DNA from: Marsupella aquatica
Taxonomy: Eukaryota > Marchantiophyta
Assembly (NCBI GenBank): GCA_973895155.1
Contig: OZ316899.1
Location: 12,586,001-12,650,000, forward strand
DNA: 64,000 bases
Direction: 5' to 3'
The notes beneath the pieces were generated by a model. It made no database searches. It was not told where the DNA came from and saw nothing but the letters and a program-made list of their open reading frames with translations. The position numbers and the translations under genes were made by a program. This document shows, piece after piece, positions 31,790-42,761 of this stretch (position 1 is the first letter of the stretch; every line of letters starts with the position of its first letter).

Positions 31790-33499
31790 TTATGGCCTCT
31801 CCTTGTCTCCAGTAAAGGGGTTTTCCCTTGTAAGCCGGTGTAGGCCTACCTCTGGAGCAGTGTCCTGCATTGTTGCCGTTGTCGTTGCCGATGTCGATCT
31901 CTTTTCTTTCTCCAGTAGTTTCAGCAGATTTTGCATGCCTGGTTGCTGCATCGGCAAGTCCTCCGTCCTTGGCCTAAACACCTGCTCGATCGTAGGGCTA
32001 ACAGGTGGTTGAGGCTTCTCTGCTACCGGCCTCGGTGCTGGAGCTTCCTCGGGTGCCCTTACCTGTAGGGGAAGTACTGGGGCAAAGGTCTGACCTCTGG
32101 CATACCGGCACAACAGCGGCATGTGATAGCCAAGCTGCGACACGCTCCCCATGCCGATTACCTGCTGCTCCTCCTTTAAGATCTTCTTCAATTGGTTGAG
32201 GAGGTACCCGTTGTAGTCCCGGCTTGGGTCTGGCCTCTCTGCCAGATAGACCTGTGCCTTGCCGATCTCTGCCCTCGGCAAGTTACAGTGCATGGTCACC
32301 CTCAAGAAGTCGATCATCTCTCCTATGTGCGGGTTGGTGCAGGTGTTCCGGAAGAAGCCATTCTTCGTTGATGGCCCGGGGAACGACCGGAACTCCTTGT
32401 CAGGCAAGGTCTTCCTGGTATCAACTTTGATCTTATTGCCTATCGGCAAGCCAAACACTTCGGCAATCACCTTGGGAGTAAGATAGAAATCCTTCCCATA
32501 TATCCTCGTGCAATTGGTCTCGGGTTCCCATGACCCCACGAATTCTAATAGGTCTGAATCCGGCACCTCCAGCTTCAGCCATGGTAATCTTACAAAGGCC
32601 TCTAAGCCGGATCCGGCCATGAAGCCTTGGTACTTCTTGGTTTGCATGGTCGTAAAGCATGCATCCTCCTCCCGTGCAAAATGTAGTTGCACCTCCACCG
32701 GTAGGGTTGCCGCCCAGCCTTTCCAGGTGTCATCCCTGGTTGGAATGGCCTTGATGGGATCGACCTCCTCCTCTTCGGCTTCTCCCTGCCTCCTGCTCTG
32801 CTGCTCGGTTGGCTTCTTTGGTGCCGCCGACCTCGTTCTTTTTGCCGGGGTGGCTTCATCGTTGATGGCTCCCTTCCTCTTCATCTCTGCTGCCGTGGAG
32901 GTTTCTCCTAGCACCGTTGCCTGGGTCCACCTTTCCGTGCTACCCTTTAATTCCCAGTGTATGTCGTTGCAGTTCTTGATGGCGTCTCGAATGCCGATGA
33001 TGTTGTCTTTGCAAAATAGAAGATCGTCGAGCTGATTGGAAGTAGGAGTCCACAAGAACTCGTCCTTGATGAGTTCGCCTCCTAAGAAAGCCGTCTTCTG
33101 CAGCTCCCACAATTGAGCGAGCTCCTGCCGTTCTCGAGCTGCCCTTTCTGATTCCTCGTCCTCGTAAGTCTTGATGTACTCAGTTTCCCGTTCGAACAGG
33201 CATCCCCAGAAATGTGCCGCTTGATTGACGTTGCTCATACCCTCCTTAGGTCGATCGTCGGTATCTACTCTCTCCCCGAGTGCTTGCCTAAGCAGCTGAC
33301 AGTAGTTGGCCTCCCGTAGTCGTCTGCCTAGTTCGTGCTCGCAAATGAGCCACCATTTCTTGCAAGCACTCCTTACCCCTCTCCTCTTCCGGTCCTTCCT
33401 CCCCTTGATCCTTCCTAGCCGCCGACGCTTAACGTGCCCTAACCCTAATTGAGTTTTCACCCCCAACTTCCTTACCTCCAGCCTCGGCCCGGGTTCCAT
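31790..33499 (-). pseudogene. LTR-resident ORF of family A, N-terminal half
   Basis: 569 codons from ATG 33499, 115 bp inside the LTR. Residues 24-48 are very basic (VKRRRLGRIKGRKDRKRRG), possibly an arginine-rich RNA- or DNA-binding and nuclear-targeting patch. A second basic, low-complexity region lies near 210-250. The conserved globular domain is at about residues 275-470 (DFYLTPKVIAEVFGLPIG, NGFFRNTCTNPHIGEMIDFL, PRAEIGKAQVYLAERPD), and aligns with B and C. One TAA (31790-31792) divides it from the coiled coil; the copy at 1688 has GAA in that place. Function unknown. Confidence 0.78.
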
Positions 33500-33602
33500 G
33501 GTCGCCCCTAATTGTTTATATTTTCCTTGTTTTGTCCCTATACTAAGGTGTTTCTAGGGTGCATTCCTGCTTTACCCACTTAACTGGCCGAGTGATTCCT
33601 GT

Positions 33603-34721
33603 CTAGGCATCACATAGCTCCCCACTTAATTGTGAAGCGTCCTCGCGAACAACTTCATCTTCGTCCATATAGTATTTCTTGAGGCGGTCATAATGGATGC
33701 GAACTGGATATACTTCTCCCGTAATGTTGGCCAATTGTACGGATCCATTGGAGAACTTCATGGTTACTCTAAAGGGTCCTAACCAGCGAGTGTAAAGCTT
33801 TCCTGGAAACTTACTATACCTACTGTCATAAAGTAACACAAGATCACCGGTGTGAATACTAACTACTTTCAACTTTTTATCATACTGCTGCTTCATGATA
33901 TTCTGTCTATATTCTACTCTCTCGGCTGAAATCATTCTAGCCTCCTCTAAAGCTTCTAACCTATGTTCTCGCTCCTTTAGGCTCTCCTCCGCTGAGGCTC
34001 TTTCCTCAATTGTAACTTGAAATGTCGGTATCTCAAGTTGCATGGGTACCAGGGCTTCTTGTCCAAAGGTTAAGAAGAAGGGTGTATGACCGGTAGTGGA
34101 TTTATAGGCTAGATTGTAAGCAAAAACAGCAGCAAACAATTTATCATCCCAATCAAGTTTGTTCTGAGCTACTGTCTTGTTCAATATCTTTCCTATAATT
34201 CCGTTTGCTCGTTCTGTCAACCCATTTGCCTTTGGATGGTAGGGAGTAGTAGGCCTATGTCTAACTAAATACTGCTCATTTAAACGACTAATTATATCAT
34301 TCAGAAAATGGGTTCCTCTATCACTAACTAATTCTAGGGGTGCTCCATACCTGGTGAAGATCTGCTCATACATGAATCTAGCCGTAGTAATTGCATCATC
34401 CTTCGTGGTCGGTCTGGCCTCTACCCATTTAGTTGCATAATCCGTAGCCAGGATTATGTACTTGTTCCGTCGAGGGTGGGTCAGTGGTTTCAGAGGTCCG
34501 ATGTAATCAATACCCCACTTCTCGAATGGTGCCAGAGGTAGAATAGGGTGCAGTGGATGTCTGGTGGACGCCCTTGGTCCTCCCGCTCGTTGACAAGGAT
34601 CGCATTGTTTGATAAACTGATAGACATCCTTGTGCAAGGTGGGCCACCAGTAACCGGCATTTAATATCTTTTTAGACGTGGTTACTGGGGCAAAATGTCC
34701 TCCGGCCTCCTCTCCATGCAT
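33603..34721 (-). pseudogene. Integrase, minus-strand A element
   Basis: 372 codons. Zinc-binding residues in HGEEAGGHFAP and CDPCQRAGG. DDE core: GIDYIGP, SDRGTHF, GLTERANG. C-terminal FPGKLYTRWLGPFRV without a chromodomain. The ORF finishes ...GELCDA and its last four codons (TGT GAT GCC TAG) are the first 12 bases of the 3' LTR, so the polypurine tract lies within coding sequence. TGA at 34734-34736 cuts it from RNase H, probably an old CGA (family B has Arg). Confidence 0.88.
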
Positions 34722-34733
34722 GGCCCGTAGGAC

Positions 34734-35873
34734 TCATTTTACCTCTCCCTTTTCCAAACACCTTTGAATCGTGCCGTTGATTCCATGCTTGTGCAGTATG
34801 CCTTTAATGCACTGATACTGTCTGACCTTCCGCACAAAGACTGCGGCTTGTTCTCGGCTTAATCCTGGCTGTAATCTGGAAGTGCTGAGAAAATGTAAAA
34901 TCTCAGGGTACCATGTATCAGCTATTTCCACAACGAATAGCTCCTCGTCGGGGAATCGATCATCGATGCAATCCGTGGCAGGTTCACCTGTGATTCTTGA
35001 AAAAAAATCGGCATTGGCATGTAATTTTCCCGGCTTGATCCTCAGCTCATAGTCAAACTCCTGTAATAGCAAAATCCATCTTGCTACTCTGCCTGTAAGG
35101 TCCGGCTTATTGACTAGGTACTTCAAACTTTCATGATCGGTATGAAAGATTACCTTGTACCCTAGTAAATAATGCCTAAACTTTTTACACAAATAAATGA
35201 CTCCTAATGCTTCCCTCTCTGTGGTGGAGTAGTTCCGTTCGGCATCGGCAAGCTGACGGCTTGCGAAGTATATAGGATGGTCCCTTCCTTTCTCATTTAA
35301 CTGACTTAGTACTGAGCCGATACAGAAGCCCGAGACATCTACAAAAACATGAAAATCTTTGTTCCAGTCCGGTGCTATCATGACTGGGGCCTCTACTAAC
35401 ATCTGCTTCAATTCTACCACTGCTGTGACTCGTTTGGGTGTGGGTTCGAAGTCTGCTCCTGCCTTGAGCATGTTGGTTAATGGTAAAGCTAGCTTGGCAA
35501 AATCCTTGATGAACCGGTGATAGTAACCAATGCATCCCAAGAAGGATCTTACATCCTTTATGTTCTTAGGTTGCATGATATCTAGCCATACTGCTAGCTT
35601 ACCTTTGTCAATCTCAATGCCCTTCCTTGATACCTTGTGACCTAGTAGCACCCCCTCGGTTACTGCAAAGAAACATTTATCTGGGTGTAACTTGAGACCC
35701 ACCTCTCTGCATCTCATGAAGGTTTTTCTGAGATATTTAGCATGTTTCGATGCCTTCCCGAATACTGCAAAGTCATCAATGAAGATTTCCATGAACTTTC
35801 TCAAGTAATCATGAAAAATGTTCACCATCAATCGTTGGAACATAGCTGGTGCGTTGCAGAGTCCAAACGGCAT
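34734..35873 (-). pseudogene. RT (C-terminal part) and RNase H, minus-strand A element
   Basis: 379 codons: MPFGLCNAPAMFQRL, the catalytic FIDDF (about residue 34), the connection region, RNase H (FVDVSGFCIGSVLSQ; FHTDHESLKYLVN) and the start of the integrase zinc region. Coding homology continues upstream of the first Met to 35969 (YSGYNQ), where the C solo LTR interrupts. It resumes at 39965 with ...LYSFMDG. The stop at 34734-34736 is decay. Confidence 0.88.
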
Positions 35874-36328
35874 ACGATTGAAGACATAGATCCCCCATTC
35901 CGTGATGAAGGCCGTCTTGATTTGGTCTTCCTGCCGAATCCTGATTTGGTTATAACCAGAGTACCCATCTGTGACGCCGCCGGTACGGCGGTTAATGAGT
36001 GATTCAGTTTAACTGCGCTCGGCACGCGCGTTAGGAGTGTCTTAGGCCGCTATTATTAGCATAACGACAGTATTTAGGTAATCATTATGGGTAGGATATC
36101 ATTAGGCAATAAGGGGGAATTCAGGTTCGGACTGGCGGCTGGTCGCTATTCGCACACCCGGGTTACGAGCGTGGAGGGGCCCCTCCCTCGGGTCCGTATA
36201 ACAAACTTAAGGAAGCGGCCACTGACACGCGCTGACTCAGACCGGCGGAGTGGCCGACACACCACAAGCGTGAGCGGTTCAGCCTATGGGCATCGAGGAG
36301 ACGTCGGGGGATCGACAAGCCCTCAAGG

Positions 36329-36335
36329 TATAAAA
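36329..36335 (+). promoter_or_regulatory. TATA box of the solo C LTR
   Basis: CTCAAGGTATAAAAGGGGAGC, about 105 bp before ATG 36434, in the same position as 9691 in the other copy. Confidence 0.7.
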
Positions 36336-36433
36336 GGGGAGCCAACCCTTTGTAGTGCACCAGTCCATTAGTCCACGCGCCAGCTTCGACCCTAGCTCTC
36401 TCGTTCGCTCTAAGTCGCCACTATCTCCTCTGA

Positions 36434-39063
36434 ATGTCGCACACGATCCTCTCCAACTCGGCCATTCGATTCTGGACGCAGTTCCTATCTACCGGAAGGC
36501 ACTTGGCCGACTCATTGAAACACGCCAACCCGCGCCGATACAAAATCGAACGCGAGTACGAGAGAGCCATCCTCCTAGCAGGACGACACCACTACATCCT
36601 TAACTTTGACTACCCGTCTCAGAGCGAGCTTTATCGACCAGCAGAGGTATCCGCGTACTTCTTCAGCGGAGACAAATATATCGGGTTCTGGGAAGCATTG
36701 CTTCGGCTTCCGGACGAGGTCTTCAATATCCCGGGTATGATCGACTTGCAACGACATCACTTTGACCACATCCCTGCTCAGGTTCGGGCTATCATCAACA
36801 GCGAGTCCAGCACAACCCGTTCGACAAGGTCGTCTGCACTCGCTTCGGAGAACTTCTACCAGCACCTACAGAGCTTCATAGGAACTCGGCCAGCAACCAA
36901 CATGACCAACTCAGTCGTACCCGTACCCGTACCCATACAACCTCAGGCTCAACTTCAGCTTCAGCCGCAGCCTAGCCAAACCCCACCACCGATCGCCCAG
37001 CCAGCACAAGTACGCTCCGTCATCAACGCTGTGGATCTTAGCGATGACGACGAGGCTACCCTACCCTTGACCAGGTGGCCCAGAGGAACAAGCGCTCAGG
37101 GGGCCGACACTATATCGTCCCCACCCCCTGCTCTGACCCCAGGAGCGGCCCCGGCAGACAACATGGTGACCGTGGCCGACCCGGGCCCGTTACTAACGGC
37201 AGCGGCACTACCCAGGCCCGATCGGGAGGATGGGGAGGTGTCACCTTCCCCGAGCCAGTCACGGGGGAAGAAGAGGAAGGAATCCGCCACTGCATCCGGG
37301 TTACCGTTGGCCACGGTAGTCGTGGCCAAGGTGACGATGCACCGCATGGGGGAAAACATTCACAAAAACATCCTCCATCCCAAGCATGCGGTGTACCTGA
37401 AGACTCAGGGATTCGAGCACCTCGCCTCCCTCCCCTGGAACACTTGCAGGTACTACGGGGAGGACATGACGGAGTTCGTCAGGAATTATGACGACGCGCG
37501 TCAACATACTCGGCTGCAGGGAAGGAGTATGTCCCTCACAAAAGAACGGCTCAGGATGATCTTCGAGTTACCCGAAGGTGACCATCGAGTCGAATCACGG
37601 GCTCCCGGGGGCAAGGGAGCCAAGTACCAATCTTCAAGTTTTCCCTCAGAGGGAGCAGTGGACAACGGGTTCGTGATGAAGACCTGCCTCATCCCCGAGA
37701 TAGCTGAGCGACTGGAGTTCCAGAGGTACGCCCTCCACATGATGGAACCCCGGGGGGAGATCTCCGCCGCCCAGGTTATCCAGGTCGAGAACTATCAACC
37801 TAGGAGGTGGGCGTCGTACTTCGCTAAGAAATTCCATGAAGAGATGGAGCGGCGAAGGAAGACGCTGTACATTGGCGGGAAGGCGTATTTTGCTAGCCAC
37901 ATCGAGATCATTCTTGAGTGGTACGCCCGGTTTGATCGACGAACCCTTCCCCGTGTCAACGTTACAAAGCTGGTCCCAGCTAGGTGGGTTTTCCCGGCCT
38001 TGGAGAGACGGCCCCAACCCGAGCCCCGAAGTCCAGCGGACACGCCAGCTTCACCCACCGCACCTCCACAAGTAGCTGTAGTCGTAACCAAAGAGGTACC
38101 GGATGGGTCGGTTGTCGCAACCGTTGATGCGACCCAACAAGCCGGGCTAAGTACAGAAGTCGGTACGACGGAGGTCTTACCCGAGCCAGGGTCTCCCAAA
38201 GACCCACCGATGGCTATTCCGGAGAACCGGACATTGCTGCAGGAGGACACTCCAGCCCTTCCAACGTTACGTCCTCAGGGCTGGACGTCACTGCCCCGGC
38301 CCCCGCGCGTGTTGATGTCTGCCCGTGCCCAACTCCGGACAGGCACAACCTGGACCACCCGGAACTCTTCGTACCGGGTACATTTCTGAATGGGCTTCTG
38401 GGAGATTTCTCTCATCAAATTGCCCGGGATACCGGGGAGTTCATGGCCCGAAAGGTAGCTTGTTTCTTCAATCAGGAGTTGGTTGCCGCAGTAAAGGCAG
38501 GTCGGGCCCAGTCAGAGGCCCTTCAGAGAATAGAGCGGTACCGAGTGGAGTCCGTGTACCTAAAGAACGAAGTTGCGGCTCAAGAGGCTGAGCTTCTGCA
38601 ACTACGACCCAAGGTTGCAGCCGCCAATGAGTTGTTAGCAAAGGCGCACGCTCTTACCGCCCTAGCCGAACAGGCCAAAGCTGGGAACGAGGCCGAGATT
38701 ACACGACTCCGGAACCAGATTGACAGTTTGAAGAATCAAACTGTCACCTGGCAGAAAGACCTGGAGGAGGCCGAGGAACGGGCCCAACGGGACACGGCGG
38801 AGATAGCCACGCTGCAGACCGAGGTGGTGCGGCTCCAAACCGAGGCCGAGAAGCAGGACCAGCTGGCGGGTAAACTGACAAGTGACGCCCAGCAGCTGGA
38901 GGAGGCTTGTCAGGAGGCAGCAGAGGAGACGGACGCGGCGAGGCGAGAGAACGAATCTCTGCTGGACCAGGTCCAGCTCCTCAAGGCGGACAATGACAGG
39001 CTTCGAAGGCAGCGGGATGGCCGCTCCCATTCGGGCGGCTCTGGCAAGCGTGCCAGGCATTAG
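36434..39063 (+). pseudogene. LTR-resident ORF of family C (better copy)
   Basis: Open from ATG 36434 to 38389 (651 codons), then continued in another frame at 38443-39063 (206 codons). One base is missing near 38260 compared with 11630. Domain order: a novel N-terminal region (FWTQFLSTGRHLADSLKHAN; YRPAEVSAYFFSGDKYIGFW), a Pro/Gln-rich linker, GKKRKESA basic patch, the conserved domain at about residues 300-510 (MSLTKERLRMIFELPEGDHR; NGFVMKTCLIPEIAERLEF; EISAAQVIQVENYQ), a Pro-rich linker, then a coiled coil ending KRARH. The whole would be near 875 residues. Only one frameshift spoils it. Confidence 0.78.
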
Positions 39064-39775
39064 CAGCGGAGTAGGAATAGATTAGGATTAGGACTGGCTT
39101 AGTCAGGCTCTTGGGACAGGCACCTGCCTTAGGTACAGCAGCGCTGCCGTGCTGTCCAGCCTGCGTAGATTAGGATCTTCTAATAAGACACAGCCGTTTT
39201 CCGGCCTGACTGTCAGCTTAGTTAGGACCTTAGTCAGCGAATCTTCGGCGAGAGGACACCCCGTCCCTCGCCCCTTAGTATTTAGTGCACCCCTCGGTAG
39301 AGGCAGGGGGGTTTTTAGTTGCAGAGTTGGGCGTCCGCGGTATGTGCGTGGAGTCCCGACCTCTGGGAATGAAAGAGTACCAAGGGGAGGGGGTAGGACT
39401 AAGCTCGCCGGGCGAGTGCGGAGCCGGGCTCCGTTGTAGTGTGCACCCTCGGCCTTGGACCTGTTCATTCCGGGGCTGTCAGGTCAACTAAGTGTACACA
39501 TATGTTCCCTTTGTAGTAAAATCCTTTCCCATCATTTTCCTTCGTGTAAATCGAGATTGTATGCATGTGCGCGTGTATGTGTGTGGGTTTCTCGTATATG
39601 GGTGGCAGCGCCAGGCCGAACGCACTACCCGAGACGTGCACAGGGTGCAGCCTGCGGGTAAGTGGTTGCGAGCACGGGTTGAGGACCTGTATCATCGAAT
39701 CCGGATCGAAGGCGGACAGCACGAAGGCTTAGAAGCCCTTAAGCCGGGGTTGATCCTACTATCGACTAAGGTACA

Positions 39776-39789
39776 TTCCGGCGGCGGAA
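39776..39789 (+). promoter_or_regulatory. Conserved TTCCG-GCGG-CGGAA motif in the solo C LTR
   Basis: Second copy of the C motif, about 170 bp before the LTR end, followed by CACAAACCATACCTAGGAGG. Confidence 0.6.
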
Positions 39790-39964
39790 CACAAACCATA
39801 CCTAGGAGGTGTCCGTATTTAGCAGTATGCGCACTTAGCGCTAGTTTACGAGAATAAGGTGCATTACGTGCTTCCCTTCCTGCCCGAACCCTCAGATTTA
39901 CGAGGGATGTGCCCGTCTAAGCTGAAGTCTGAGTTAAGGCCGCAGCCGATGACGTGACACCATC

Positions 39965-40864
39965 CATGAATGAATATAGTTCATGACTGGCTACCATGTC
40001 TAGTACCATATCAGTAAAGGGTAAGGGAAAATGGTCTTTTAACGTTGCTTCATTCAGCTTCCTGTAATCCTGACAAACCCGGATCTTGGGTTTACCATCG
40101 GGTCCAGCTTTCTTGGGAACTATCACAATTGGAGACACCCAGTCTGAATGTAGGACTGGAGTGATGAATCCAGCTTCCACTAGTTTGTCGATTTCCATTT
40201 TGACCAGCAGGGAATACTTCGGGTTCATCCTTCGAATTGGTTGTCGAAATGATTTGGCTCCTAACATGAGATCAATTCGATGTTCCCCTAATGTTGGATC
40301 TACTCCCTTTAGATCTTGGTGACTCCATGCAAACACATCCTGAAATTCAATCAATAAGTCACTGATCTCTCTCTCGAGCTCAGGTGCTAGGTTTCTCCCT
40401 AAGTTTAGTTCCCTTCCCTCTCCTAAGTTGAGCTTCCGATATTGCCGTGCTTGGATCATATTAATCTGCTTCTTCAAATTCGGGTCCAGCTCGGCGTCCA
40501 ATCTCTCCAGTCTCATACCTCCATAAACTGGAATCTCGGCTGTACTAGCCGAGTCGGTCTCTTCCTTGGTGTCCATAGATTGTCCCCTTGCCGGTTTATC
40601 CGGTTTTGAATTGGTGGTCGGCTTCCCTTCCTGCCTCGGCTCTGGATTCTGTCTGTGCATCTCATCCACCTCTTCCTCCTGAGGGTCAGTCCGCTGTGCT
40701 CTCCCGGCTTCTAATAGGGCCTCAATTTGTTCTGCCCTCGTAATCGGCTTGTATGCCGATCCCTTGGTATTTAATTCCTTGCCGATGATCGATGGCGTTG
40801 TGAACCCTGCCGGCTCTACCACAACGCCTGCAGAAAATCCACTGTCCCTGCTACTGCTCCCCAC
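39965..40864 (-). pseudogene. RT N-terminal part, minus-strand A element
   Basis: The homologous part of a 315-codon stretch: acidic/basic linker, then FQDVFAWSHQDLKGVDPTLG, MEIDKLVEAGFITPVLHSDW, CQDYRKLNEATLKDHFPLPF and LYSFMDG. The frame runs on into the C solo LTR to a stop at 39917, which is not part of the gene. It joins in sense with 35969 when C is left out. Confidence 0.87.
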
Positions 40865-41718
40865 TTAGCCGTTTTATCCAATTGGTCTACATCCTTTACT
40901 TCCTCTGGAATTGCAGCTAAAAAGGTGGATTCTATTGTAAAGCAGTCCTTGACCTCTTCGTCTTCTTCTTCCAAGTCACCTTCCATTGGTTCTTGCCATA
41001 ATCCGCTGGGGGGTACCTCCGGTCCAAAGACACTTTCTTCGGTTAGGTCAGTGAGGCATTCTAGCCAACGGACTTCATCGGCTGACTCCAGTCCACTATC
41101 GTACCCGTCTACCTCCCTGATGCTTTTCCTACGGTCATCCTTAGTGTCCCAGGATACCGTGATAGAGGGGGTCCCGAAAGTGAACTACTTTTTACCCCAA
41201 TCTTCTATTACCTCGGCTAGGTATAGCCACGGCCTACCAATCAATAGCCGGAATGACGTAGGATTTACCGGCTTCATTACTACATAGTTAATGCTAAAAA
41301 AAACACCTCCTATCTCTGTCTTGATGCCGGTTAACACTCCCGTGGGAATGACCTGATACCCATTGGCCATGTTTAGCACTCTTCCAGTCATCTCTAGTGT
41401 TAGACCCCACCCTTTTGCTATTGAATCAATCATAATACATACCCCTGATCCTCCATCGATGGGTACCCGTAGTAATAATTCTCCTTGAATCATTAATGGT
41501 AATGCTGGGGCTCCTTGATCTTCTTCTATCATTAGTACGTCGGATCTGGTCGCTACCTTGGATAATCTCGGCTTGTCGAGAATAGCCTTCCTTAATTGCT
41601 TCCGGAAGTACGGGCTATTTTTCAATAGTTGACCAACTGTTGCCGAGACTCTAGACTCTAGTACATCTTTAGCCAGGTCATAGGGAACAATCGGCTTCTC
41701 CTCTGGTGGTGTCTCCAT
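40865..41718 (-). pseudogene. Retropepsin region, minus-strand A element
   Basis: Open 41185-41718: ESRVSATVGQLLKNSPYFRK, the active-site segment RVPIDGGSGVCIMID, and FRLLIGRPWLYLAEV. Below 41185 an acidic linker (to about 40865) is in broken frames. A TAG at 41731-41733 just upstream stands where the plus copy has CAG. Confidence 0.8.
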
Positions 41719-42051
41719 CTTGGATTCGGCCTATTTTGCCACGCTAGTCTCCACAGCTGTTGGATCCTCCAAAGCAAACAATGCTTTTGCTCGTTTCACA
41801 TCCTTGGCAATGGCTTCGGTATTCTCCAGGGTTTCTAATTCTCTCAGTTGTTCCTTAACACTAGCCGTAACAGAGGGGTAGAACAACTTAGGATGATCTC
41901 GATTGAAGTCGCTATCTTGTGAAGGATTGGGTTCACTGGTGGGCTCATGGCTTACCTGTATTGCCGGAGCCCTCCCTTCTCCTTCCGTTGATGTTGACGA
42001 AGAGTCGATCTTTTCCTCCGTAACCTTCCCTTTATTTTTGGCCAGCCCATC

Positions 42052-42760
42052 TCACCTTTCCTTCCTTCTGGTAGATCGAGTAGAGACCCGGTAGCAATCA
42101 TGATCTAAATCCTCTTCTGAGAAGGTTGATAGGGCTTCGGCCTCATCATCAAATGGTACAAACTCTGCCTCGGCATCCTCTTGCCATCCTAGTTTGATGT
42201 GGTTGATTTGAACTCCTCCGGGGGTAGTACCTGGCGGTAAGACCTTTACTGGCAAAAGTTTATGATTTGCGGCCAGGCCTGCCACCCAAGTAGGACATTG
42301 CCCTAGCATATGACCTTCCTGTCGGCATCCCAGACATAGCTGAGCTGGTTGTCCATCACCCTGTTTGCATGCATTCGGGCATTCTCTAGCAAAATGGCCA
42401 GGTTGACCACAATTATAGCATGCCGCAAATCTTTGCACATTCGGCCTAGGAGATACTGACGGGTTCTGAATAATCCGAGGATACATCTCTCCTGGATTGT
42501 TCCTTAATCCTGACCACATGGATGCAGGTCTGTTGGATAGGTCTCGTGCTCCAGTCTCACTGATGCCGAAAACACTATCAGCGGCATCTCCTAAAAAGTA
42601 CTCTACTTCTCCCTAACATGGTCTGATCTCGGCCACATGCCGAACATGATTAGTATTAAGTTTAGGACACGCATCTTTATGGTGTCTGGTTTTATAACAT
42701 AAGGCACACCATACAGAGCTATCCTCCTGTACTACCTTCTTCTTCGGCTTTACCTCTGCA
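42052..42760 (-). pseudogene. Gag nucleocapsid region, minus-strand A element
   Basis: Three knuckles: CALCYKTRHHKDAC (about 42671-42712), CYNCGQPGHFAREC (about 42383-42424) and CLGCRQEGHMLGQC (about 42300-42341). TAG 42613-42615 breaks the reading; the plus copy has CAG. An acidic tail ends at about 42052. Confidence 0.78.
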
Positions 42761-42761
42761 A

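Larger units (their letters stand above)
28938..33614 (-). repeat. 3' LTR of the minus-strand A element (4677 bp, most complete)
   Basis: TG...CA ended. In element orientation: 115 bp of leader (33500-33614), the LTR ORF (33499 to 29855), then about 920 bp of noncoding sequence carrying the TTCCG-N4-CGGAA motif (29183-29198) and the terminal inverted repeat GCGTCCCATG/CATGGGACGC. The outer edge is fixed by the GTCCC target duplication, the inner edge by the polypurine tract AAGTGGGGAGCTA. Confidence 0.92.
35970..39959 (+). mobile_element. Solo LTR of family C inserted in the RT of element A
   Basis: TGTGACGCCGCCGG...GACGTGACA, 3990 bp, flanked by CCATC on both sides (35965-35969 and 39960-39964). 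It is orientated on the plus strand, opposite to its host. No internal region or second LTR is present, so it arose by recombination between LTRs. It carries a TATA box (36329), the LTR ORF (36434-39063) and the motif TTCCGGCGGCGGAA (39776-39789). Confidence 0.93.
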
